NCBI RefSeq assembly: GCF_009176705.1
Contig: NZ_AP021846.1
Location: 112,501-176,500, forward strand
Direction: 5' to 3'
Source: Pseudoalteromonas sp. A25
GTDB taxonomy: Bacteria > Pseudomonadota > Gammaproteobacteria > Enterobacterales > Alteromonadaceae
Length of the DNA stretch: 64,000 nucleotides
Shown here: positions 1-9,157 of the stretch, piece after piece
Layout: the number at the start of each line of letters is the position of its first letter
How positions within the stretch are numbered: position 1 is the first letter of the stretch
Position numbers and translations under genes: made by a program
The notes under the pieces: model-generated
What the model was told of the DNA's origin: nothing
The model's input: only the letters and a program-made list of their open reading frames with translations
Database searches by the model: none

Positions 1-1582
<1,582 letters not shown>

Positions 1583-1772
1583 TACAACGCCAAAGTGGTT
1601 TTGCACGTTAGAAGTTAGTATTACTAGAGTAGTGTTTTACGAATTATCAGAATTTCCGAATTTAAGAATTAAACAAGGTGAGCGACGAAGCGGTATCGCG
1701 AAATTGATTCACCTTGCGCAAATGGAATGCTCGTGCGATGCACGATGTCATTAAACATTTGCACTAAGAATT
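1583..1772 (+). other. 23S-5S internal transcribed spacer
   Basis: About 190 bases separate the 23S and 5S genes. I see no tRNA cloverleaf here. The spacer presumably carries the processing stems for both rRNAs. A short reading frame through it has no ribosome site or recognisable product. Confidence 0.8.
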
Positions 1773-1890
1773 TGCTTGGTGAACATAGCGTTTTGGAACC
1801 ACCTGACCCCATGCCGAACTCAGAAGTGAAACGAAACAGCGTCGATGATAGTGTGGCAGCTGCCATGTGAAAGTAGAACATCGCCAAGCA
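1773..1890 (+). rRNA. 5S ribosomal RNA
   Basis: A stretch of about 118 bases has the 5S core CCACCTGACCCCATGCCGAA followed by CTCAGAAGTGAAAC. Terminal arms TGCTTGGTG and CGCCAAGCA pair to form helix I. It lies 190 bases after the 23S gene, as the last gene of the rRNA operon. The ends are estimated from helix I and may be off by one or two bases. Confidence 0.95.
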
Positions 1891-1902
1891 CCTAATAAAA
1901 GA

Positions 1903-1931
1903 AAGCCCGATTCGAAAGAGTCGGGCTTTTT
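1903..1931 (+). terminator. Intrinsic terminator of the rRNA operon
   Basis: A 7-bp GC-rich stem (AGCCCGA / TCGGGCT) with a 10-base loop is followed directly by a T run, 12 bases after the 5S gene. This is the expected end of the rrn transcript. Confidence 0.9.
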
Positions 1932-2000
1932 TGCGTTTGGGGGGTTGTAGGCTGTGATAAGCGCAGCGCCATCCAACATTGAGGTGAGCCCTTCGGCAGT

Positions 2001-2786
2001 CTATTCACCTTGTGGAGTGATATTCACGTCACTTTTAAGTCTTAGACAGCTCTTGATATAGTTATCGAAGTAGGCCCGATCTTGCCAAAGAGTTTTAACA
2101 CCAACGTCAAATATCGAAACGTATTGTGCACTGTGCTTATTGATAAGCAAGTATCCTTGAGTTACAAAAGCTGGTTTGTCTTGGAAGGTTATCAACTTAT
2201 TTTGCTCTTGCGTGAGTGTCTTTGCATATTCCGTTTTTGTCTGTTCTGTTAAAATGACAACGTCTGCTCGTTCTCTGAGTAGGAAAGACAAGTTTTTAGT
2301 CGTATATGTTGCGTTGACTATGCTGATATCATGTCGTTCTATTGCTTCAAGTAATTCATCAGGATAAGTGAGGCCTTGGTTGAGTACGAGTCGATATGGT
2401 GCGAGATCTTTATAAGTTTGGTAGTTAAGGTTCAAGCTAGTTAAATGATAAAACCGACTAACTTCAGTTGTTACTGGCGTTTTGGTATAGATATAGTCTT
2501 GAGCGCGTTGTTCGCTAAAATACCAATAAGCACTGCCCGAAAACGCCTTTTTTTGTCCTTCTTGATATGCCCTATCCCAGGGCATGAATACAAATCTCAC
2601 TTTAAGGTTTGACAGTGCAAAGGCGTCACGGATGAGTTTTGCAACACAACCTTGATCTCTGCGCCCTTGATCCATATAAGGGGGCCATTGACCTGTGCTA
2701 ATATATATCGTCTTTGGTGGGCTAAGTGCTGTACATACACCTGCGTTAACTAATAAAGATAGATAAAGAAGTTGTCGTAGCACCAT
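2001..2786 (-). CDS. Periplasmic solute-binding protein, SBP_bac_3-like (orphan)
   Basis: The 261-residue protein has an N-terminal signal peptide (hydrophobic residues 5-20, cleavage likely near CTA at 18-20). The mature part opens with the beta-strand and PPY motif (QWPPYMDQ) typical of family 3 amino-acid binding proteins, in the two-lobe PBPb fold. Such proteins normally deliver amino acids or small polar ligands to an ABC permease, but no permease or ATPase gene is next to this one, so ligand and partner are unknown. It stands alone, convergent to the rRNA operon and divergent from the glycosylase gene at 2860. Four further orphan binding proteins lie in this window, which suggests a lineage-specific expansion. 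The family call is good; the function is not assigned. Confidence 0.75.
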   Translation of the reverse strand: MVLRQLLYLSLLVNAGVCTALSPPKTIYISTGQWPPYMDQGRRDQGCVAKLIRDAFALSNLKVRFVFMPWDRAYQEGQKKAFSGSAYWYFSEQRAQDYIYTKTPVTTEVSRFYHLTSLNLNYQTYKDLAPYRLVLNQGLTYPDELLEAIERHDISIVNATYTTKNLSFLLRERADVVILTEQTKTEYAKTLTQEQNKLITFQDKPAFVTQGYLLINKHSAQYVSIFDVGVKTLWQDRAYFDNYIKSCLRLKSDVNITPQGE

Positions 2787-2859
2787 TATTCTCGAAGGAA
2801 AGTATTATTATTAAATATAGTCACTTTCTTATTTTAAGGAAATGAGGTGGTCACTTTTT

Positions 2860-3558
2860 ATGGACACATTTAAAACTATTCTAGCAAGTGCAAGTGAACG
2901 TAAAGGGGGAAAGCGCAATGTACTTTCTTTACTTACCGAGCCTAGCACACAGCAACAACTTGAAAAGCTTACTGATTCCGATTGGCTTGAAGAATTTACT
3001 CGTAAGGTTTTTCAAAGTGGATTTTACTGGAATGTTATTGATGCTAAGTGGCATGGATTTAGGGAAGTGTTTTGGGACTTTGATGTCGATAAGCTGCTAA
3101 TGATGTCTCCAGACATGCTTGAACAAAGAGCCAGTGATGAACGTATTGTTCGTAATTATAAAAAAGTGATGACCATTGCACATAATTGCATGATGATCTA
3201 TGAAGTAGCACAGGAGCATGGGTCTTTTTCACAGTTTATAGCGCAATGGCCAACAGATGATATTACAGGCTTGTGGCTGTACTTGAAAAAGCATGGCGCT
3301 AGACTAGGTGGCAATACAGGACCATTTGCGCTTAGGGTATTGGGCAAAGATACTTTTATTCTATCGCGTGATGTAGAGTCTTATCTGCGCGCTCACGGCA
3401 TTATAGACGGTGGGCTACATTCCAAAAAATCACTCGTAGCTACACAAAACTTCTTTAACACCTTGGTATCCCAAAGTGGTTGGTCTTTGCAATCACTTAG
3501 CCAGCTTATTGCTTTAAGTGTAGGCGATAATATTGTTCATTCGGTTGAAGCGTCATGA
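2860..3558 (+). CDS. DNA-3-methyladenine glycosylase I-type protein (Tag/adenine glycosylase superfamily)
   Basis: This 232-residue protein resembles a marine subgroup of the 3-methyladenine glycosylase I (Tag) family, which removes alkylated adenines in base-excision repair. Visible family features are FQSGFYWNVIDAKW near the N terminus and the LGGNTGPFALR loop followed by FILSRDVESYLR, the helix-hairpin-helix region. It lacks the N-terminal Cys/His zinc residues of E. coli Tag, so it belongs to a divergent branch and its substrate may differ. I chose the ATG at 2860 because GAGGTGG lies 9 bases upstream. An in-frame ATG 18 bases earlier has its AAGGA only one base away. The end overlaps selO by four bases (ATGA), showing translational coupling. 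Family placement is by pattern recognition. Confidence 0.75.
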   Translation: MDTFKTILASASERKGGKRNVLSLLTEPSTQQQLEKLTDSDWLEEFTRKVFQSGFYWNVIDAKWHGFREVFWDFDVDKLLMMSPDMLEQRASDERIVRNYKKVMTIAHNCMMIYEVAQEHGSFSQFIAQWPTDDITGLWLYLKKHGARLGGNTGPFALRVLGKDTFILSRDVESYLRAHGIIDGGLHSKKSLVATQNFFNTLVSQSGWSLQSLSQLIALSVGDNIVHSVEAS

Positions 3559-5006
3559 GCTTTTTTGATAGATACACCCAATTGGGTTCACAGTTTGCTG
3601 TGATGCACTCGCCAAGGTTAGCAAATAGTGTGAACCCAGAAAAACTCAATTTATTGTTATGGAACGAAGACGTTGCAAATAAATACGCTATTGCTATTGA
3701 TAAAGGGCAAGCACACCTTTATTTGAGTGGGCATACTCCACTCAAAAACAGCACCGCAAGCGCTTTAGCGTATTCAGGGCATCAATTTGGCCATTTCAAT
3801 CCCACTTTAGGCGATGGCAGAGCGCATATTATCGGTAGTTTTAATGACAACTCTGGTAACACATATGACTTACAGTTAAAAGGTTCTGGGGCTACGCCTT
3901 TTTCGCGAGGTGGAGACGGGCTGTGTGCGCTTGGCCCGGCAGTCAGAGAGTTTGTTATGAGTCAGGCGATTGATGCGCTTGGGGTACCAACGACAGAATG
4001 CCTGTCTGTTGTTGCAACGGGCGATGATGTATATCGAGAGTCATTGTTACCGGGGGCTATTGTATGCAGAGTTGCTAGCAGTCACATTCGTGTCGGCTCT
4101 TTTCAATATTTGGCTTTGCAGCAAGATAAAAAAGGGTTACAGCAGCTATTAGACATGGCAATTGAGCGCTATTACCCAGAGATCACTGCGCAAGGAGACG
4201 ACCGACTAGTTGAGTTTTTGCGAGCGGTATGTAAAAAGCAGGTCGCACTTATTATACATTGGATGCGAGTCGGATTTGTTCATGGTGTGATGAATACCGA
4301 CAATACACTTGTTGGAGGTGAAACAATTGATTACGGTCCATGTGCTATGTTAGAAGGCTTCTCTTTTGAGCAAGTATTTAGCTCTATAGACCGACATGGG
4401 CGATATGCGTTTGGTCAACAGCCCAATATAGCTAGCTGGAACTGTGCACGCTTGGCTGAGTCATTATTAATGTTGTTTGCAGCGAACGAGAAGCATGCTG
4501 TAGAGCGGATGAGTGACGTACTGGCTGAATATGCAAGTGACTTTAATAACCAGTATCAGCTTATGTGGGCAAATAAACTGGGGTTACTAGAGTGGCGTGA
4601 AGATGATGCCAGTTTATTATCAGAGTTACTGGGTATACTTAAAACCGAAGGACTAGATTATACAAATAGTTTTGCGGCTTTAACGAATCTAACTTTTGAG
4701 AACCCCTTGTCTTGCTTTGAGGTTCCAAAAGAGCTTTCACCTTGGCTTCCAAAGTGGCGAGCACGTATTAATGAATACAATAGATCGCAAGTGTGTGCTT
4801 TGATGCGCTCGGTTAACCCTGCCATTATCCCCAGAAATGCTTTACTGGAGCAAGTTATTCAGGATTATTACGAACAAGGTCAAAGTAAGTTACTTGAGCA
4901 TTGGCTACCTTTGCTTAAAGCGCCTTATCAGTATCAAGAATACGAACAATGTTACCTTGAATTTACGTCAAAGAGTGCCTCCTACAAAACCTTTTGTGGC
5001 ACATAA
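3555..5006 (+). CDS. selO: Protein adenylyltransferase SelO (YdiU family)
   Basis: The 483 residues match the usual length of bacterial SelO, a pseudokinase-fold enzyme that transfers AMP from ATP to Ser, Thr or Tyr of target proteins, linked to redox stress. Visible hallmarks are YSGHQFGHFNP and LGDGRA near residues 74-95, the nucleotide-binding LQLKGSGATPFSRGGDG, the catalytic NTDN and the metal-binding DYGP (the DFG equivalent). The C-terminal FCGT carries cysteine where eukaryotic SelO has selenocysteine. The gene overlaps the glycosylase gene by four bases and is followed 15 bases later by an ABC exporter, so the three probably form one operon. Whether their functions are linked is unknown. 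Identification is very secure. Confidence 0.93.
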   Translation: MSFFDRYTQLGSQFAVMHSPRLANSVNPEKLNLLLWNEDVANKYAIAIDKGQAHLYLSGHTPLKNSTASALAYSGHQFGHFNPTLGDGRAHIIGSFNDNSGNTYDLQLKGSGATPFSRGGDGLCALGPAVREFVMSQAIDALGVPTTECLSVVATGDDVYRESLLPGAIVCRVASSHIRVGSFQYLALQQDKKGLQQLLDMAIERYYPEITAQGDDRLVEFLRAVCKKQVALIIHWMRVGFVHGVMNTDNTLVGGETIDYGPCAMLEGFSFEQVFSSIDRHGRYAFGQQPNIASWNCARLAESLLMLFAANEKHAVERMSDVLAEYASDFNNQYQLMWANKLGLLEWREDDASLLSELLGILKTEGLDYTNSFAALTNLTFENPLSCFEVPKELSPWLPKWRARINEYNRSQVCALMRSVNPAIIPRNALLEQVIQDYYEQGQSKLLEHWLPLLKAPYQYQEYEQCYLEFTSKSASYKTFCGT

Positions 5007-5021
5007 TTTTATAGGATGAAT

Positions 5022-6797
5022 ATGACACAGACGCTAACTTGGCAAAGCATCAAGCGACAAGTGCTAGCACACAAAAGACCACTTTTGATAGCGCATGTCA
5101 TCGCATTTTTTGCGGCATTAGTGAGTGTGCCAATTCCGCTGATGATGCCTTTGCTGGTTGATGAAGTATTGCTCGAAAAGCCGGGTCCTGCGATTGACTT
5201 TTTGAATGGCTTGTTGCCAGTTGATTGGCAACAAAGTGCGGTTTATATCGTTATCGTACTATTGAGTGTTATGTGCATGCGTCTTGCTGCACTGGTCCTT
5301 GGCGTTATCCAGTCGAGACAATTTACCATCATAGGTAAAGATATCAGCTTGAATATTCGTGAGCGCCTGCTGATACATTTACCCAAGGTTAAACTCAAAG
5401 AATATGAGACTCAGGGCGCTGCGGCGATTAGCTCTAGGTGTATTACCGATGTAGAAACATTGGATCAATTTATCAGCCAAACCTTGTCACGGTTTTTAAT
5501 CGGGCTGCTGACAATCATTGGCACAGCGATCGTGTTGTTGTGGATTGATTTAACACTTGGATTGGTGATTTTGCTACTTAACCCCGCGGTTATTTATTTT
5601 TCTAGACAGTTTGGTAAGCGTGTCAAACATCTAAAAAAAGATGAAAATGCGGCATTTGAAGCTTTTCAGGCTGCACTGGTTGAGACGTTAGATGCTATAG
5701 CACAATTAAAAGCGGTGCGTCGGGAGACGAGCTACTTTGAGCACGTTCGTTCCACCGCAGCCGATCTCAAGTACTTTGCTGTTCAATCACAATGGAAAAC
5801 AGATGCAGTTAATCGTTTGAGTTTTACAGTATTTTTACTCGGTTTTGAGGTCTTTAGGGCCATAGCAATGTTGATGGTAGTGTTTGCTGATCTGACCGTT
5901 GGACAGATATTCGCTGTATTTGGCTATTTATGGTTCATGATGGGACCGGTCCAAGAATTACTTGGCATTCAGTACGCCTACTATGGAGCTTCTGCAGCGC
6001 TACAAAGGTTGAATCAGGTGTTTGCTTTTAAAACGGAAGCAGCAGCACCAAAGCAAAACTCTTTCGTGTTTGAACAATCAAAAATAGGCATTTCGTTCCA
6101 GCATGTTAGTTTTGCATATCAACCAGAATTGCCGGTTTTGCAGGATGTATCTTTAGAGATCCCAGCGGGTAAGAAAGTCGCCGTTGTTGCCGTATCAGGT
6201 GGAGGAAAATCGACGTTAGTGCAACTGCTACTAGGGTTATATGAAAAGCATTCAGGGAGTATTGAAATTGCGGGCACGCCTGTTGAGCAAATTGGATATC
6301 AGAATATAAGAGAAAATATTGCGACCGTATTACAGCAGCCCATTCTTTTTAACAGCACTATCCGAGATAATTTATCATTGGGTCGAGAGCACAGTGATGA
6401 GCAGCTTTGGCATGCGCTTAAAGTTGCAGAGTTAGATAGTACGGTGAGAAGTATCGATGGTGGGCTCGATGCATTGGTTGGGCGTAATGGCATTCGCTTA
6501 TCTGGTGGGCAGAAACAACGATTAGCTATAGCAAGGATGGTGCTTTGTGACCCTAAAGTGGTGATCTTAGATGAAGCTACATCGGCGTTAGACATCGAAA
6601 CAGAGTCTAAAATTCATAATAATTTAAAGGCATTTTTGCATAACAGGACTACTTTGATCATTGCCCATAGACTGAGCGCGATTAGACAAGCAGATCTAAT
6701 TTACGTTTTAGACGATGGTCGAATATCGCAAGCGGGTGATCATCATAGCTTGTTGTCTGAAGAGGGCTTATATCAAACATTATTTGGTCATCGTTAA
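5022..6797 (+). CDS. ABC exporter, fused transmembrane and ATP-binding domains
   Basis: The protein of about 591 residues has an N-terminal six-helix transmembrane domain (residues 20-320) and a C-terminal ATPase. It has Walker B VVILDEATSALD, signature LSGGQKQRLAIAR and switch histidine in IIAHRLSAI. The Walker A reads AVSGGGKST, with Ala replacing the first invariant Gly, which is unusual. There is no N-terminal C39 peptidase domain, so it is a half-transporter of the lipid, peptide or drug exporter class that works as a dimer in the inner membrane. Of two nearby ATGs, 5022 is preferred because AGGA lies five to eight bases upstream; the ATG at 5016 abuts that site. It is the last gene of a run with the glycosylase gene and selO. 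The substrate is not predictable. Confidence 0.88.
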   Translation: MTQTLTWQSIKRQVLAHKRPLLIAHVIAFFAALVSVPIPLMMPLLVDEVLLEKPGPAIDFLNGLLPVDWQQSAVYIVIVLLSVMCMRLAALVLGVIQSRQFTIIGKDISLNIRERLLIHLPKVKLKEYETQGAAAISSRCITDVETLDQFISQTLSRFLIGLLTIIGTAIVLLWIDLTLGLVILLLNPAVIYFSRQFGKRVKHLKKDENAAFEAFQAALVETLDAIAQLKAVRRETSYFEHVRSTAADLKYFAVQSQWKTDAVNRLSFTVFLLGFEVFRAIAMLMVVFADLTVGQIFAVFGYLWFMMGPVQELLGIQYAYYGASAALQRLNQVFAFKTEAAAPKQNSFVFEQSKIGISFQHVSFAYQPELPVLQDVSLEIPAGKKVAVVAVSGGGKSTLVQLLLGLYEKHSGSIEIAGTPVEQIGYQNIRENIATVLQQPILFNSTIRDNLSLGREHSDEQLWHALKVAELDSTVRSIDGGLDALVGRNGIRLSGGQKQRLAIARMVLCDPKVVILDEATSALDIETESKIHNNLKAFLHNRTTLIIAHRLSAIRQADLIYVLDDGRISQAGDHHSLLSEEGLYQTLFGHR

Positions 6798-6913
6798 CTC
6801 CATAAATGCGTAAATGTGTTTATGTTAAGTAAAAATTAATTTATAGCCTACTATTATAAGGCTAAATCCATGAGCTATCTGTGCTCACTTAGTATTAAAG
6901 GACGGGACAAAAG

Positions 6914-7957
6914 ATGAAATTTAAATCAATTAGCTTGGCAATCGCAACGCTTTTGGCTGCCTCTGCAGTGAATGCAAATGAGCACAAAGAAGGGGTTCAC
7001 TTTGGCGTGTTTGGCGATTACTACAAAGCAGATTGGAACGATGTGCGTGACGCCGCGAGTGTCGATGTTGATGACTCAACGGGGTGGGGTGCAGAAATCG
7101 GATATCGCTTTAACAACAATTGGAGTGCACGTTTAGAGTATGCCGATATGGACTTTGATCTGTCGGGTGCGTCTACGGGGTCAATGGATGCCGATCGTTT
7201 TGGTGTTGATGCACTTTACCACTTTGATGATAGCCCTTTTTATGGTCTAGTTGGTTTAAAAGCCGTGGATGTCTATAAAAGCCTGACATTTGCTAATGTG
7301 GGTGCCGGTTATCGCCATTACTTCAATAATAACTTTTTTGTTAATGCTGAAGCTGCGGTTTATCAAGGATTAGACCGTGGCTACACCGATGTTGGTGCCA
7401 AGCTTGGCATTAACTATTTCTTTGGTTCTAGCGCACCTGCGAAAAAAGTAGAACCAGCTCCAGCTCCTGTGCAACAGCCAGTTGCTAAGGACAGTGATAA
7501 AGACGGTGTTATGGATAGCGATGATCGCTGTGCAAATACGCCTATGTCAGACGCTGTTGATAGCAGTGGTTGTACAAAATATGAAGAGCGTCAGGTATCA
7601 GTGAAACTGCTAGTACGTTTCCCTCATGATGCATCGAAAGTCAATCAACAATACTTTGATGATATCAATGAAGTTGTTGCGTTCATGAAAGAGTATGAGT
7701 CGGCGACGGTTGTGCTTGAAGGTCACGCCTCTGTAGTGGGTGATGCTAAATACAATCAAGCACTATCTGAAAGACGTGCTCAAGCAGTGGCAAAGCAAAT
7801 GATGAGTGATGGTATTGCGGCTGAGCGTATTTCTACCATTGGATACGGTGAAGAGCGTTTGAAAAATACTGCGAATACCAAAGAGGCACATGCCCAAAAC
7901 CGTCGTGTAGAAGCAACGGTAACTTCAACTGACCGAGTTAAAGTTAAACGTCAGTAA
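6914..7957 (+). CDS. OmpA/OprF-family outer membrane porin
   Basis: The 347-residue protein has a clear signal peptide (residues 1-21, cleavage after AVNA) and an N-terminal eight-strand beta-barrel (about 22-175). A Pro/Ala-rich linker and an acidic DxDxDG calcium-type repeat (near 195-225) follow. The C-terminal OmpA-like peptidoglycan-binding domain has the NRRVEA signature near its end. It anchors the outer membrane to peptidoglycan and may act as a slow porin. GGACGGGAC upstream of the ATG is the likely ribosome site. It is monocistronic, with a strong terminator after it. Confidence 0.9.
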   Translation: MKFKSISLAIATLLAASAVNANEHKEGVHFGVFGDYYKADWNDVRDAASVDVDDSTGWGAEIGYRFNNNWSARLEYADMDFDLSGASTGSMDADRFGVDALYHFDDSPFYGLVGLKAVDVYKSLTFANVGAGYRHYFNNNFFVNAEAAVYQGLDRGYTDVGAKLGINYFFGSSAPAKKVEPAPAPVQQPVAKDSDKDGVMDSDDRCANTPMSDAVDSSGCTKYEERQVSVKLLVRFPHDASKVNQQYFDDINEVVAFMKEYESATVVLEGHASVVGDAKYNQALSERRAQAVAKQMMSDGIAAERISTIGYGEERLKNTANTKEAHAQNRRVEATVTSTDRVKVKRQ

Positions 7958-7980
7958 TCTGCAAAACGTATTTCCACGAT

Positions 7981-8006
7981 AAGGCCCATATCATTGGGCC
8001 TTTTTA
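7981..8006. terminator. Bidirectional intrinsic terminator
   Basis: The inverted repeat AAGGCCCA / TTGGGCCTT with a five-base loop is followed by TTTTT on the plus strand. It sits between the convergent OmpA-family and phosphopantetheinyl transferase genes and overlaps the stop codon of the latter. Confidence 0.85.
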
Positions 8007-8735
8007 TTGTGCACTTTTGAATGCGCACTCGGTTAGCACAAGCTGCTCGTTTAGTTGGTAGCATACTTCAACTTGCATCCCTTTTTGTACGCTAGGTGAT
8101 AAAGACTCAGTTATGACAAATAGCAACTTCTGCGAATCAAAGTCGATTAGTTGGGCTGCTTCAAATCCAAAAAAACGTTTCACACTGGGATATAGGGCTT
8201 TATAAATACTCTCCTTTGCGGAGAATATCACGGTGAGCGGGCAGGGAACGTATTGCTCTAAAGTAGTATGTATTCCAGTTTCAAGGGGGTGGAGGATCTG
8301 CCCTTTTAATTTTGTTTCTTGCGATCTAGACATATGTTTTTCAATATCGATGCCGAGCCCTTGCAATTGATGCTCTAGAGCCGTCATCGCAAGTGCGATA
8401 CCCTGTGTGTGGCTGATACTACCAATGATATTCTGGGGCCAAATGGGCGCTCTATCTTCTGCCGTTTCTACACAGACATGTTCTATACCCATTTGTGCAA
8501 GTGCAGTATGAGCACAGATCCTACCTGCTAAGTATTCTGCTCTGCGTTTAGGTACGGCATTCGCTAACTTCGCTGGCATTACTACATTATTTTTAGGGAA
8601 ATCGGTTTGCTCGAATTGGTCAACATCGAACGTGCAGCAATGGTAAGGGAAGTTGAGTAATGGCTTAAAAGGATGAGCAGGAAGATAGTGCATAAATGAT
8701 TTGGTGTTATTGTTAGTTGATGAGTAATTTAACAT
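8004..8735 (-). CDS. 4'-phosphopantetheinyl transferase, EntD/Sfp superfamily
   Basis: The 243-residue enzyme moves the phosphopantetheine arm from CoA to a carrier-protein serine. It shows the EntD-type motifs in order: AGRICA (near 70), PxWPxxIIGSISHT (near 100), the magnesium-binding LGIDIE and the catalytic FSAKESIYKALYP near 170. This type activates carrier proteins of siderophore, polyketide or nonribosomal peptide assembly, but no such cluster lies in this window, so its client is elsewhere on the genome. The start is uncertain: neither the ATG at 8735 nor the one 42 bases further in has a good ribosome site. The neighbouring small lipoprotein and S41 protease genes share its strand and may be co-transcribed. 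Confidence 0.87.
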   Translation of the reverse strand: MLNYSSTNNNTKSFMHYLPAHPFKPLLNFPYHCCTFDVDQFEQTDFPKNNVVMPAKLANAVPKRRAEYLAGRICAHTALAQMGIEHVCVETAEDRAPIWPQNIIGSISHTQGIALAMTALEHQLQGLGIDIEKHMSRSQETKLKGQILHPLETGIHTTLEQYVPCPLTVIFSAKESIYKALYPSVKRFFGFEAAQLIDFDSQKLLFVITESLSPSVQKGMQVEVCYQLNEQLVLTECAFKSAQ

Positions 8736-8767
8736 AGTTATGACAAAGGCTCACACGCCTAAAATGA

Positions 8768-9157
8768 TTATTTCTCTGTCGAAGGCTGAACGTTACACTG
8801 AAGATCAGTTAAATTGAGGTATTTATCTTTTTTTGGATAATATAATACGCATAGGCCATCTTTCATCAGTAGCTCAAACCGAGTTACAGATATGTCATGC
8901 TGACCCAATATGGGCTCGTAGCCGTGTTGATTCATTCCTTGTTCTAAGATGAGCGTGCTGCTGCGCATAAACACGTTATCTGCTAGCTGTGGTGCGACAC
9001 CGCCTTTGAGTTGCACAATTGCGTCTTGGAGCTGCTTTTTTACTGCCGGCGAAGTATTTGCCAAGTGTGCTTTGTAAGTCATAGTGGGTTGGCTGTGTTT
9101 ACAGCCAACCAGTGTAAAAATACAGCCCAGTAACAGATATGAAGCGCGCGATATCAT
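8768..9157 (-). CDS. Small lipoprotein of unknown function
   Basis: The 129-residue protein begins with a lipoprotein signal ending in LVGC (Cys18). The mature part is soluble, polar and of mixed alpha/beta character, and I recognise no domain. Its start codon directly abuts the stop codon of the upstream S41 protease gene, with no spacer, so the two are almost certainly translated from one message. It could be an accessory, inhibitor or chaperone of that protease, which is inference from position only. Two further cysteines near the C terminus could form a disulfide. Confidence 0.7.
   Translation of the reverse strand: MISRASYLLLGCIFTLVGCKHSQPTMTYKAHLANTSPAVKKQLQDAIVQLKGGVAPQLADNVFMRSSTLILEQGMNQHGYEPILGQHDISVTRFELLMKDGLCVLYYPKKDKYLNLTDLQCNVQPSTEK

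Noticed and set aside
6843..6866. Inverted repeat TAGCCT...AGGCTA before the OmpA-type gene
   Set aside because: Only six paired bases and no T run; too weak to call a terminator or operator.
8004..8735. Phosphopantetheinyl transferase as a sign of a nearby secondary-metabolite cluster
   Set aside because: No carrier-protein, synthetase or synthase gene is within the window; the enzyme stands alone.
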